A DNA stretch of 64,000 bases, from positions 5,110,724-5,174,723 of the forward strand of contig CM029367.1 in assembly GCA_017165825.1 (NCBI GenBank), written 5' to 3'. This stretch comes from Hepsetus odoe. Taxonomy: Eukaryota; Chordata; Actinopteri; Characiformes; Hepsetidae. Of the stretch, positions 22,733 through 32,492 are shown piece by piece. The number at the start of each line of letters is the position of its first letter. Within the stretch, counting starts at the first letter, position 1. The notes beneath the pieces were generated by a model that was given only the letters and a program-made list of their open reading frames with translations, was not told the origin of the DNA and ran no database searches. The position numbers and the translations under genes were made by a program.

Positions 22733-24022
22733 CATCTGGGCAGGACCCACAAATGGCATTGTGAAGACCTGATATCCAATAAACATTGATCTTCATTCTC
22801 TTATATTCATGAACTAGTGGTCATAATACTGAATGGGAGAGCCAGCCTATGAATAACTAATAGTTCTTTGCATATATCAATGACTCAATCACCTTAGCAT
22901 CACTCCAGGAGCCCTACTGCCACTATCCCTATAGCAATGATATGAATTCAGCTGCCTAGCTAACAAATATAGCCACAATTAAAGGTTTTATTTCTATGTG
23001 TCCCATCACCAAATGGTCATAAGCTAAATGAACTACTAGTCTTTACTTAACGACTGTGTAAAACATCTTCATACATCTGATGAAATTTCCATGAATTGTT
23101 GAGCCATTAGCTTGGCATTAGCAGCAAATCTCATGAAGACACTGATAGGAATGACTGCTACTGCAGGAACTGGATAAAAGATGTTTGTGCAACATGCTCA
23201 CCATGCTTGACTGCATCTGAATTAGTCTGAGATGTGTTAAAACTGAACCTACCCTCCATAGAAGCACTGACTCTGGACTGTGGAAGGTGAAACGCTCTAA
23301 TAAATGACAGATCTTCACCGTGTAGGGTTTAAAACTCTGACACAATTACAGCTAGATGTAAATCAGCCCAATCTTAGTCTCGGTCATTAGTTAACAGTTT
23401 AAATGATGTGCTTTAAGTTGAACGATTAGGAGGAATTTTAATTAACTAGTTTAATAAATAACTAATACGAAGCAGCTTACCAGAGCTACAGGGAATAATT
23501 AGTAAATGAGAATGATTGCACTAATTAGCAGTTATAAACTAAAATAAGTGAATGGATGCCATAGAATGGATGCCATAGAAATCATACCCACGGAAAATTC
23601 ATCAGAATCAACTTTTTTTCAGCGAAAATCCTTTTATGCAGAAATATAAACTTGACTTTAAGTTTGTAGGCATTTTAAGTTGCTATGATTTTTTTTTCTT
23701 TGCAGTGTTGCCCCACTCTTTTATTCCACATCGGCTTCTACAGGTCTCTAATTTGCTTCCATGGGCTTCTACAAACACATTAATGCTGAGTATACAGTTG
23801 GCTCGGCTTGCATTTTTTAACAGATTATTTCACAGTACAGTGATGTACAGGATCTATTTAACACTGATTACAAGGAATAACATTCAATACAGGAAATATT
23901 ACAATGAACTATTTCAGTGCCCAGTCAGGCTGAAAATGTATAGGGGAACTGTTTAGTTTTAAAGCAACTGACATTTGGCCAACAATCTATCTATACAATA
24001 TATAAGGGTCATCTTTCTCTCT

Positions 24023-24056
24023 CTCACACACACACACACACAAACACACACACAAA
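24023..24056. repeat. (CA)n microsatellite, interrupted
   Basis: CA units with two AA interruptions. Confidence 0.9.
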
Positions 24057-24250
24057 CCTTGCATATGCATGTGCTTCCTGTAAGAAGCAAACAATTAAGA
24101 GCTCATCTGGCTAGTGACTGAGAGGCTGCAGTGATCATTAAGTTCTCATTATGAAAGCTGGAGTTAAGGACTGGAGGCGTGACGCTTGCCCCCCTTTACC
24201 CACAACCAATTAAACCTTGCAAGTCATAGGTTAACAGCCATGATTTTGCT

Positions 24251-24253
<3 letters not shown>

Positions 24254-24281
<28 letters not shown>
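24254..24281. repeat. (AC)n microsatellite
   Basis: 14 uninterrupted units. Confidence 0.95.
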
Positions 24282-25727
24282 GAGCTGAACACGCTCCTGT
24301 TTTAATGGATAAAAATGGTCTTAAATTAGGATTTGCACAATACCTTTGTTTGAATTTTTGTACACAAATCACAGTAAATAATAAGGCTGGTTTAAATATG
24401 GTGCTTTCTTCTAAAAATGAAATGCTTGAAAAAATTAAGGCCAGAATTTGCAATTGAATTGCAAGAGCTGATAGATTTCAGGAAATGAGTCAGCATTCGT
24501 CTCTGTATGTAGCGATGGCTCACTATATGAAGTTATAGAACTAGCCATTAATTGTCTTAGAATAGTAGCATGCACCATTAGAACTGCTGTCCCATCAGTT
24601 ATTATAAGGTCATTTTATGATCGACATTTCCCCAGGGTACAAATTTTGGCCAATATGTTCCATAACCACTCTAGTTTCTAGTATCCTACGCACCTTGCTA
24701 GGATGATTATTCCATTTCATATACCCACTGTGACAACTCAGAGCATCTTTAATGGTTGATGAGGCAATAACTTAAACTTAAACAAATGCATGATATATTG
24801 TATATTGGTTTCTTAAATTTCTTCATGGGTTCCTGAAATTTCCTGAAACAGCTTGAATCTCCAAAAAATAAGAAAAATACATATAAAAAATTCATAAAAC
24901 GGAATACCCAAATTGCTAAAGACAATAGCCCTGCTAGTCCATGTCTTGCATCTTGTTAGATTCTACAGCAGATACTTCTTGTGTGTGTGTGTGTTTGTGT
25001 TCTGTGTTTAATCAAGGCCCATGGAAACTTAGTGGACATGATTAATGGAAGTCCCACACAGCTTGCTTCTTTCTGGCTGGTGATTTAGGACAATAATAAT
25101 CCCTCAAACTAGTGTAGTGCGAATTCCAGGCCATTACAGCAAAACGGCGTGACTCGCTCAACACAAACACCTCATTTAAACCATATTGCTGCCAACACTC
25201 AAGGGAACTTCTGCCAAGGTGTCATATCCAAGGCAATTATAACAGAGAAATTGAAACTCTTAATGTCAGCCTCCACATATTTCCTTTGTAGTACTCACAC
25301 TCATGCATTAAAGCATTTACCACCGCTTTGTCTCTGCATCTTGGGATGCTATCTAGTTTTCTGAGCTCTTAACCAATAAGAGATTGGTTTTTTGTGAGGG
25401 ATAATATTGGCCATTTTATACAGGCTGGTTAGAATTAGTAAGAGTAGCATATACTGTATTTAGAAGATAACCCATTTACTAGGGATGCACAAGCCAGTTT
25501 AGTTCTTTGTGCTGATCCAAAGCTTGAATAAATGGAAAGGGCATCCAGTGTAAAACTTTTGCCAAATCTATATGTGGACAACAAAACAAATTTGGGTCAA
25601 CAGTGCACCAGCACTGTTAGCCAAGAGGGTGGGGGTGGAAATTGGGCTATGGTGGCCAAAGGAGAAGAAGAGCAGGAAGATATGTCTGGAGTCAGGTGGG
25701 GGGAAAGAAAGGAGGGTGATTAAAGAA

Positions 25728-25957
25728 TACTCTTGTCATTGTGATATGCAGAACAGCACAACACAATGAAATCCAACCTCTGCGTTTCACCCATACACAC
25801 ACAAGCAGCAGGGGGCAGCTATTGAAAGCGCCCAGGGAGCAGTGACGGGGAGAGTACCTTGCTTAAGGGTATCTCAAGGTAACCTACTGCTGAAGGAAAT
25901 GAACCCACAATCTTCCGATCTGGGGCCAACTCCCTAACCAGTAGACCACTGCTGCCC
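25728..25957 (-). mobile_element. SINE-A copy, minus, inside RTE relic
   Basis: Flanked by AAAGAA at 25722-25727 and 25958-25963, a likely target duplication that shows it entered the LINE after the LINE's internal deletion. Head complement ACCAGTAGACCACTGCTGCCC is intact. Confidence 0.85.
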
Positions 25958-26591
25958 AAAGAACTTCAGGATATGTATGTGGGTAGTGTGACAGTGGTGA
26001 GGTCTGCAGTAGGAGTGACAGATGCATTTAAAGTAGAGTTTTGATTACATTCAGGATCAGCAATGAGCCCATTCTTGTTTGCAATGGTAATGGATGGGTT
26101 GATGGAAGAGGTTAAATAGGACTCCCTATAAAGTGCAGTGAGAGTAAGGAGCCCCTTGAAAAAAACCTGGAGAAGTGGAGATATGCTCTAGAGAGGAGAG
26201 AAATAAAGTGAGAAGGACGAAGATAGAAAGAAGAGGTGACAAAGATAAAAGGAATGTAATACTTGGGATCAACAGTTCAGAGTAATGGCGAGTGTGGAAG
26301 AGAGGCGAAGAACAGAGTGCAGGCAGGCTGGAATGGCTTGAGAGGAGTAACATGCATGATCTGAGACAGAAGGGTACCCACGAGTGTGAAAGGAAAGGTT
26401 TACAGGAAAGTAGTGAGACCAGCTATGCTATATGGGTTAGAGATGATGGCGCTGACGAAAAGCTGGCAGAGCTGGAGATGTCAGAGGTAAAGATGCTGAA
26501 ATTTTCATTGGGTGTGATGAAGACTGATAGGATTAGAAATTAATACATTTGAGGGACAGCTCAGGTTAGACATTTTAGAGACAAAATAACA

Positions 26592-26827
26592 GAAAGTGAC
26601 CATTCTTGTCATTGTGAGTAAACAGAACAACACACAGTTAACCACAACAAAAGTACACCTCTGCATTTTACCCACACACAAACTCATGCAGCAGTTATTG
26701 AAAGCATTCATGGAGCAGTGATGGTATCTTGCTCAAGGAAACCTCAGCACAATCGAACAGTAAGGGATTTGAACACACAATCTTCTGAACCTGGGGCCAA
26801 CTCCCTTACCACTAGGCCACCGCTGCC
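26592..26827 (-). mobile_element. SINE-A copy, minus, inside RTE relic
   Basis: Breaks the LINE between DRIRN...RHFRDK-like coding and KARLQWFGH. Tail complement AAAGTGACCATTCTTGTC to head complement CCACTAGGCCACCGCTGCCC. About 15 bp shorter than average in the middle. Confidence 0.85.
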
Positions 26828-26944
26828 CTGGAAAAGCAAGGTTGCAGTGGTTTGGACATGTCCAGAGGAGCGATGAGGATGCTGTAGGCGCTGTCTAGCA
26901 AGAGGAAAGGAAGACCAAATAAGAGGTTTATGGATGTGATGATT

Positions 26945-27158
26945 CGGGTGGTGGTGGTCTAGTGGTAGGGTACTTGCCTACGGACCTCTTGATCAAGAGG
27001 TTCGAATCCCGGTTCGAATCCCACCTCTGGCACTACCACCATTGGGTCCCTGAGCAAGACCCTTAACCCTGAGTTGCTCCAGGGGGACTGTCCCTGTAAT
27101 TAGGACATGTAAGTCGCTCTGGATAAGAGCGTCTGCTAAATGCTGTAAATGTAATGTA
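26945..27158 (+). mobile_element. SINE-B copy, plus, inside RTE relic; best copy
   Basis: Flanked by ATGATT at 26939-26944 and 27159-27164. Head GGTGGTGGTCTAGTGGTAGGG (box A) is followed by two tandem copies of box B (GGTTCGAATCCC at 26999-27010 and again 27011-27022), the middle CCAGGGGGACTGTCCCTGTA, and the tail CTCTGGATAAGAGCGTCTGC ending in GTAAATGTAATGTA. The tail resembles that of L2-type LINEs, which would supply the mobilising enzyme. Confidence 0.9.
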
Positions 27159-27351
27159 ATGATTAAAAACAGCAGGTTGTCAGTTTGAGTGAGGAAGATG
27201 CAGAGGACCATAAGAAATGAAAATGGATGATCGGCTGTGGTGACGCTTAAACGAGAGCAGTCGAAATAAGAACGTTGCTTGGCCTTAATACATGATTTAT
27301 AACCTGCTCCTTTATGGTGTCACTTGTTAGATACTAATGATTTTGATTTTT

Positions 27352-27484
27352 CCCTGCAATGGGCTGGCGACCTGTCCAGGGTGTGTCCCCTGTCCTTCGC
27401 CCTGTGTGCACTGGGTTGGACTCCAGCACTCCCCCGCAACCCCATTTGGGACAAGCGGCAGAAAATGGATGGATGGATGGATGG
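27352..27484 (+). mobile_element. V-SINE-like 3' end, plus
   Basis: CCCTGCAATGGGCTGGCGAC, then CCAGGGTGTGTCCCCTGTCC, ending in four GGAT units. Only the 3' third of the element is present. Confidence 0.75.
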
Positions 27485-27968
27485 GTGAATTTTGATTTTA
27501 CAGGCTAATCATTTTCTCAGATTTTAGGCTCAACTGTTAAAAATTTCCCAATTTTCTTGTTATAGCCAAGACACTATAAATGTTCAAATTTTGTTTCTTT
27601 AAGTTTGAACTGCAGCTGTTAACAAACGCTAGGACTCAGCAGTCATCCAAACAGCCCATATCAATTCCTTAAAAAACATCAACTTCTCTCAGCCTGCATC
27701 CAGATTTTCATTAAGGCTGTATTGAAGTGGTTTGGAGCTCAGTCGTCTAATATATGACTGGTTTGTGGATACCAGCCATGGTATTGACTGAAATGGCTCC
27801 CTGTTAACCTGAAGTTTTGTTCATTTTTAAAGCCCATAGTAAACGATACAAGTACAATTAGAAATTGCAGAGTGCTAATACTAAATTTGCATAACTAACA
27901 TTAATAACTATTTGCAAATCAAATTGCATGGTAACATTTTGACATGTAAGGCATGCTTACTAAGCTTA
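27485..27968. other. unique AT-rich DNA flanking the 3.2-kb element
   Basis: Nothing recognised. Composition changes sharply from AT-rich to GC-rich at 27974. Confidence 0.4.
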
Positions 27969-28015
27969 GATACTGTTACATGTGGGGTGGTTTTGAGCAC
28001 GCTAGAGGGCGCTCT

Positions 28016-28580
28016 GCTCTGACCGCGGAGACAGCGCTGTGCACCAATCACAGCGGTCCGTCCGCGGAGACCCCACCCTATGTGAAAAACGGTCAGAAGA
28101 AACCGAAAATCCCGCGAGAACAGGGAAAAAAGGGGCGATTCCTCGAGGAAGAGGCTTCGTTCGTGCCCCTTCCCTTTCCGGCTCCTGCTCTCCACCAACC
28201 ACAACGCTGGGTGTCGGAGGAACCCGCCTCCTTCACCAATCACAGCGGTCCTTCCGCGGAGACAGCGCTGTGCACCAATCACAGCGATCCGTCCGCGGAG
28301 ACCCCGCCCTGTATGAAACACGGTCATCAGAGGGGAAAAACCCCACGAAAACAAAGAAAAAAGGGACAATGCCTCGAGGAAGAGGCTTCGTTCGCGCCTC
28401 TTTCTTTTCCGGCTCCTGCTCCCCACCAACCACAACGCTGGAAATAGGTGGAACCCGCTGCATTCACCAATCACAGCGCCCCATTTGCGAAGACAGCACT
28501 CTGCACCAATCACAGCGCCCCATTCGCGAAGACAGCACTCTGCACCAATCACAGCGCTCCATCAGCGAAGGCGGTGCCAA
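28016..28580 (+). promoter_or_regulatory. CCAAT-box array in 39-bp and 231-bp repeats
   Basis: Six CCAATCACAGCG boxes start at 28044, 28236, 28275, 28467, 28506 and 28545. Neighbours 28236/28275 and 28467/28506/28545 are exactly 39 bp apart, within units like CACCAATCACAGCG...GCGGAGACAGCGCTGTG. The blocks 28044-28274 and 28275-28505 are a 231-bp tandem duplication. Two variants, CCAACCACAACGCTGG, lie near 28196 and 28427. CCAAT followed by CA fits the NF-Y site, so I infer a TATA-less promoter for the frame starting at 28631. Long open frames here on both strands result from repeat periods divisible by three. Confidence 0.65.
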
Positions 28581-28630
28581 ACAAGGAAGCTACGGTAAGG
28601 AATTCTCTCTGCACAGTTAATAGAGACGTT

Positions 28631-31029
28631 ATGATAAAGAATTCTCCCGGCTCAGAGGAGCCATTTCAGGCAGGAGTATTAACTGCAAGAATCCAGGATT
28701 TGGAACACGATCTACAGGAATCTCAGAAGGTCTGGCTGTCTGTTCTGGGCGCAGAAAGACAGAACAAAAACATGTTAGTCGAGCAGCTCCAGGAAATGGA
28801 GGCGGAGCTCCTCACCAAGAAGCAAGAAATCAGCACACGAAGTCTGAATCTGGCCGCCTTGCAAACGAAGTGTGAAAAATTAGAGGAGGACAATGCATCT
28901 CTTCAGGCTGTGACACACCAGCTGCAGGTGAGTCACCAATCTCAAATACGTTCCCTTCAGGAGGAGATAGCTTCAGTAAAGGGGGAACTTCAGGAGAAGC
29001 AGGCTAGGCACCCTGAACGTGAGAACACAACCAGAGGGAGTAGCAGCAGCAAAGTAGAAAAAGACACTTCCGGCATCCGGCGACCGGGGAGGTCGACCGC
29101 AGCAGCGAGAGGGGCAGCACGGAGTCGACCCCCAAGCCCAGCACCACGAACCAGTCTGCTGCACCGAAGAAGAGGAAAGTTCGGGCACAGAGGAAAATCG
29201 AACATGAGGCTGCAGTAACCCTTCAGGCGCAGGTAAGGAAACACATAAACAGAAAGTACTACCCAAGGCTACGATGGGCAGCCAAGACTGTTCAGCGATA
29301 TTATAGAGCTAACAAGAGTATGAGGCAAGAAATGAAGTCTTTGAAGGACAAAAAAAGGGCTGCCGTTGTTCTACAAGCTGCATTCCGAGGGATGAAGACC
29401 AGACAGACTCTGAAACTGAAGCACCAGGCTGCCACTGTGATACAAGGTGCTTACAGGGCGCACTGTGCTCGGGCACGATACTTATACATCAAACAGACTG
29501 TTGTTGCAACTCAGCTGAGGTATCGTTCCACACGTGAAGCCAGAAAACAGAGAGAGGAATTTTTGAAATTGCGCTCCGCTGCAATGTTCCTGCAAGCCTG
29601 CTTCAGAGGTCAAAGGGTCAGAAAGGCGGTGATCCTGCACCATCAGGCAGCTTCCCTGATTCAGGCTGCGTTCAGAAGACACAGGGAAGTAGTAAAGTAA
29701 CAGGCCATAAGGAGGTCAGCCATCTTCATTCAAAGATATTATAGGTCCTACATCAGGGGCAAAAGTGAACATGAAAGATTCCAGGTGTTGAGAAGGTCAG
29801 CGATACGCATCCAGGCAGCTTTTAGAGGTTATTTAGTGCGAAAAATTGTTAATGCTATGAACAAAGCTGCTGTCATTATTCAGGCTGCTGGGAGAGTGCA
29901 CCAGGGGGGATCTGTCTTCAAGAGGCCGCGCTGGACAACAGGTGGTCATCAGAGGAGGTTCGGAAGGTGGAGACCGGGACTTCAACAAGGACAGAGGTGT
30001 CAGATGTGTAAACATGCTGCGATGTGCGTGCAGAAGTCATTCATGTGCTTGCAGAAGTCATTCAGAGAGGAGCCGGTGAGGGATCGGGCCGTGTGGCGCA
30101 GAGAGGCGAGGACAATCCAGTCCCACCTTGGAGGTGAGCAGATCAGCTGCAGAAATGTTCGGTTTGGAGAACAGGAGGAGTTGCTGACAGCACTCTACCA
30201 GCAGCTGACCGAAAGAGCCTCCATGCCACAGGTGAATGCCGCGGTCTCGAAGGACGGGGAGATGGAAAAAGAGGAGACTTTGGCTCAAGACAAAGGTGAG
30301 CTTCAGGGAAGGAGCAGCAAATTCAGAGAAGGCAGAAAGGTCTCCACATTAGAGATACAAGCTGTGATGGTTTTCCAAAGAGAGGGACTGAGGAGAACAC
30401 ATGAACAGAGAAACCAGATCGTATGCCAGATAACAAGGAGAGTTGAGATTCCAACTGCTCAGGAGAAACTGGAGGCTAAAATAGCTACAATGGAGGAGCA
30501 GTTACATCAGAGCAGGGCAGAGCTGAGACAGGTGCAGGACCACAACATTGCTCTGCAGGCTGACCTGAGAGAGGCCCGTTATGAGGCCAGCAAGCTCACT
30601 GAGCTAGAAAAACAGGTCAGAGGTATGGAAGTGAAATTGGCACTCATCGAATCTCAACTCACTTCTCCTACACCAGTGCCTGCTGGAACCCAGAGGGCAA
30701 AAGCCAAAACAGAGCATCTGGAGAACAGTCCAGCGGAGAAACAGGTAACAAATGCAGAGAGGGAGCAGCTGCCTTCAGACCCCCTAGCGTCGGCTCGCCC
30801 CCACAATTCAGCAAACCCAGAACAAGGTGACTTATGGAGGGAGCCAAGTAGAACTCCTCATAGTGGAACCAGAAGCTGGGACACTGCGTCGCCGGGCCCC
30901 AAGCGACCAGGAAGTATGACCAAGAAAAGGAAAAAGGCTAAAGACACCAGCAAGAATCAGTTCAGGGAAATGAACAAGAACTTCGGCACCGTAGATTCGG
31001 GGAGGAGAGACATGCGGAACGGAGTTTAG
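28631..31029 (+). pseudogene. coiled-coil and IQ-repeat protein, ASPM-like middle, disrupted
   Basis: Start ATG at 28631 has G at -3. Order of parts: N-terminal coiled coil (about residues 17-120, e.g. LEHDLQESQKVWL); a Ser/Arg/Pro linker; an SV40-like nuclear signal PKKRKV at 29164-29181; about ten IQ-type units at 29209-30050 (e.g. AAVVLQAAFRGMKTRQ, SAIRIQAAFRGYLVRK); a C-terminal coiled coil (about 30470-30665); and a basic tail with KKRKKAK. The spacing and wording of the IQ units resemble ASPM, which binds calmodulin and acts at spindle poles, but the calponin-homology part of ASPM is absent. A 1-bp shift near 29085-29095 and a TAA at 29698-29700 break an otherwise continuous frame of about 800 codons ending at 31029. 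No introns are seen, which suggests capture through RNA. Function unknown; ASPM relationship is by eye. Confidence 0.7.
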
Positions 31030-31086
31030 ACTCGTTGAAAAAGACTTCCTCTGTGAACCCTGTAACGTCTCTGTTTAGCTCCCTTT

Positions 31087-31116
31087 CAGTTCCCTTTGGG
31101 AACTGTGGACAATAAA
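31087..31116 (+). promoter_or_regulatory. hairpin and polyadenylation signal
   Basis: CAGTTCCC (31087-31094) and GGGAACTG (31098-31105) form an 8-bp stem with a 3-nt loop, followed by AATAAA at 31111-31116. The solo LTR at 16715 has the same arrangement with a different stem sequence, so this is probably the R-region 3'-end signal of the family. Confidence 0.7.
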
Positions 31117-31181
31117 ACAGTGCTCCGAACTCCTGGCTCCACTCTGGCGTCCTTCCGGTACCCCGCCACCGTTACAGATAC

Positions 31182-32492
31182 TCTTAATCATAGAAATATT
31201 CAAATGTATTCTTAAAAATAACCCAATGAGTGAGTGAAAGAGAGAGTTACACCTAAAAATATTAATATTAATAATCTCAAATTTTCAGACAAAATCTATG
31301 AAACTCTAATGTAATCATGGGAACACTGATGCTGAAAAATTATTGGTAGTGATCTTCTACTAATACATTGTTAGAGAAGTTGATAATGGTGATGCATATT
31401 TAACCTTTAGCAATGCTCCAATGAAAAACAACAAAGAAATTTTGTTTCAAAGAAAGAAAAACACATTTATCACTTAATAATGTTAATAAAAATAAAAGAA
31501 AAAGGACAATTATAAATTGATAAGTGACAGCTGCTGGTTGGTGAGTATAGCATAGTTTAACTTAAACTACTGGAGTTTCTGATCATTAAGTATAAAGTTT
31601 TAGCTCTGAAATTTGTACTGAAAACAAGCAGGGTTTGTTTGAGCATTTGTATACATTGAAGGAAATTTGTTTGTGTCACAGCTTTAGGTTTTTTAGTGTT
31701 CAGGACCAAAATTAGAAAGTGCTAAAAACCGCAGTGTAATCATAAAGCCTCCCACTTCAGTGTAATCATAAAGCCCCCAGCTTCGGATGGACTTCACAGT
31801 TGTATCAGAACTGTCAAAAAATGAGTTTAACATTAAGTTTTCCTTGATGGGGCTATGACTTTGCTCATTTAGCCCTCTTTTGTACTGATTTACATTTGAT
31901 ATACACTCTAAAGTCAGGCTACACCACACAAAACATGAAGATTACAAGGAGACACTGGAAGAAGCCTCTCAGTCGGTGTAATTAAAATACTGCAGCTAAA
32001 ACATTTGCCTTGCAATTTTCTCTATTGAAAAAAAAAAGCTGCCGAATGAGAGATCCTGGGGCTCGCTCAATCATGACACTACCGTGGGGAACTGAGACTT
32101 GAGCATGAAAGCAAAATGAGTCATTGCAGTGTTGGTAATGGGAATAAATAACTTAAAAAGGCCTATACATTCCCGAAGAACTGTTTTTTAATGTTTGACG
32201 CAGATTCTAAACATTGCAACAGTTTTGTAGACCATATTGTCCATACATGGATCTGGAACTAATTTTGTGATGTCTCTAAATAATAAATATCTAAATACTC
32301 ATGTTTATATGCTAATTTAGCAGACACTGTCATGAAAAGGGACAATGCAGGTACAAACAGTAGAAATGTGCCCTCGATGATACATCAGGGTCTGTTTTTG
32401 TACCTTAAAATGGAAAGCCTGGTGTGAGGACAGGGTGAATGGAGTCCGTCCATGTAAAATATACTTGAAATGGAATATGGCTATTGAATATA
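31182..32492. other. unique AT-rich DNA
   Basis: Nothing recognised apart from a local imperfect repeat at about 31725-31775 (GTGTAATCATAAAGCC twice). Confidence 0.4.

Larger units (their letters stand above)
22733..25489. other. 2.7 kb of mostly unique DNA with CA repeats
   Basis: No gene recognised. GAATGGATGCCATA is repeated in tandem at about 23549. 24075-24190 has balanced composition and no repeat features and could be conserved noncoding sequence (inference). A short GT run is at 24979-25000. Confidence 0.35.
25490..27250 (+). mobile_element. RTE-type LINE relic interrupted by three SINEs
   Basis: Blocks in order: 5' region 25490-25722 (GGGCATCCAGTGTAAAACTT, shared with 62160-62520); RT middle 25964-26591 with degenerate VQDMY-, LHSGSAMSPFLFAMVMD- and KMLKFSLGVMKTDRIRN-like phrases; C-terminal phrase KARLQWFGHVQR at 26828-26938; and the 3' end 27165-27250 (GAGGAAGATGCAGAGGACC). 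The 5' region passes almost directly into mid-RT, so the endonuclease and RT start were deleted. Three SINEs split the rest. Stops and frameshifts are abundant. Confidence 0.8.
27974..31176 (+). mobile_element. 3.2-kb LTR-like element carrying a coiled-coil/IQ gene
   Basis: Begins TGTTACATGTGG and ends CACCGTTACA, flanked by a perfect 5-bp duplication GATAC (27969-27973 and 31177-31181), so it inserted as one unit. Its first 50 bp match the start of the solo LTR at 16715 (GAGCACGCTAGAGGGCGCTC, TCTGCTCTGAC). Its last 60 bp match that LTR's end (CGAACTCCTGGCTC, TGGCGTCC, CCCCGCCACCGTTACA). Between these ends is no gag, pol or env. Instead there is a CCAAT-box repeat array (28016-28580), one long intronless frame (28631-31029), a hairpin and AATAAA (31087-31116). 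It therefore looks like one LTR unit whose centre was replaced by a foreign transcription unit. GC content is clearly above the flanks. Confidence 0.75.

Noticed and set aside
27953..28552. Long open frames on both strands over the CCAAT array (164-214 codons)
   Set aside because: The 39-bp and 231-bp repeat periods are divisible by three, so stop-free frames propagate by repetition. No frame has a domain.
28448..28630. N-terminal extension of the coiled-coil/IQ frame with 13-residue repeats
   Set aside because: The frame is open, but the first codon would be GTG and the repeats are the CCAAT promoter units. ATG at 28631 is the first good start.
28921..29240. Introns in the coiled-coil/IQ gene (CAGGTGAGT at about 28927, CAGGTAAGG at about 29230)
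   Set aside because: Both look like 5' splice sites, but coding continues through them and there is no convincing branch point or acceptor downstream.
31064..31176. A short 3' LTR beginning TGTAACG at 31064
   Set aside because: It begins and ends plausibly, but no matching copy lies at the 5' end (27974 onwards differs), so a two-LTR structure is not supported.
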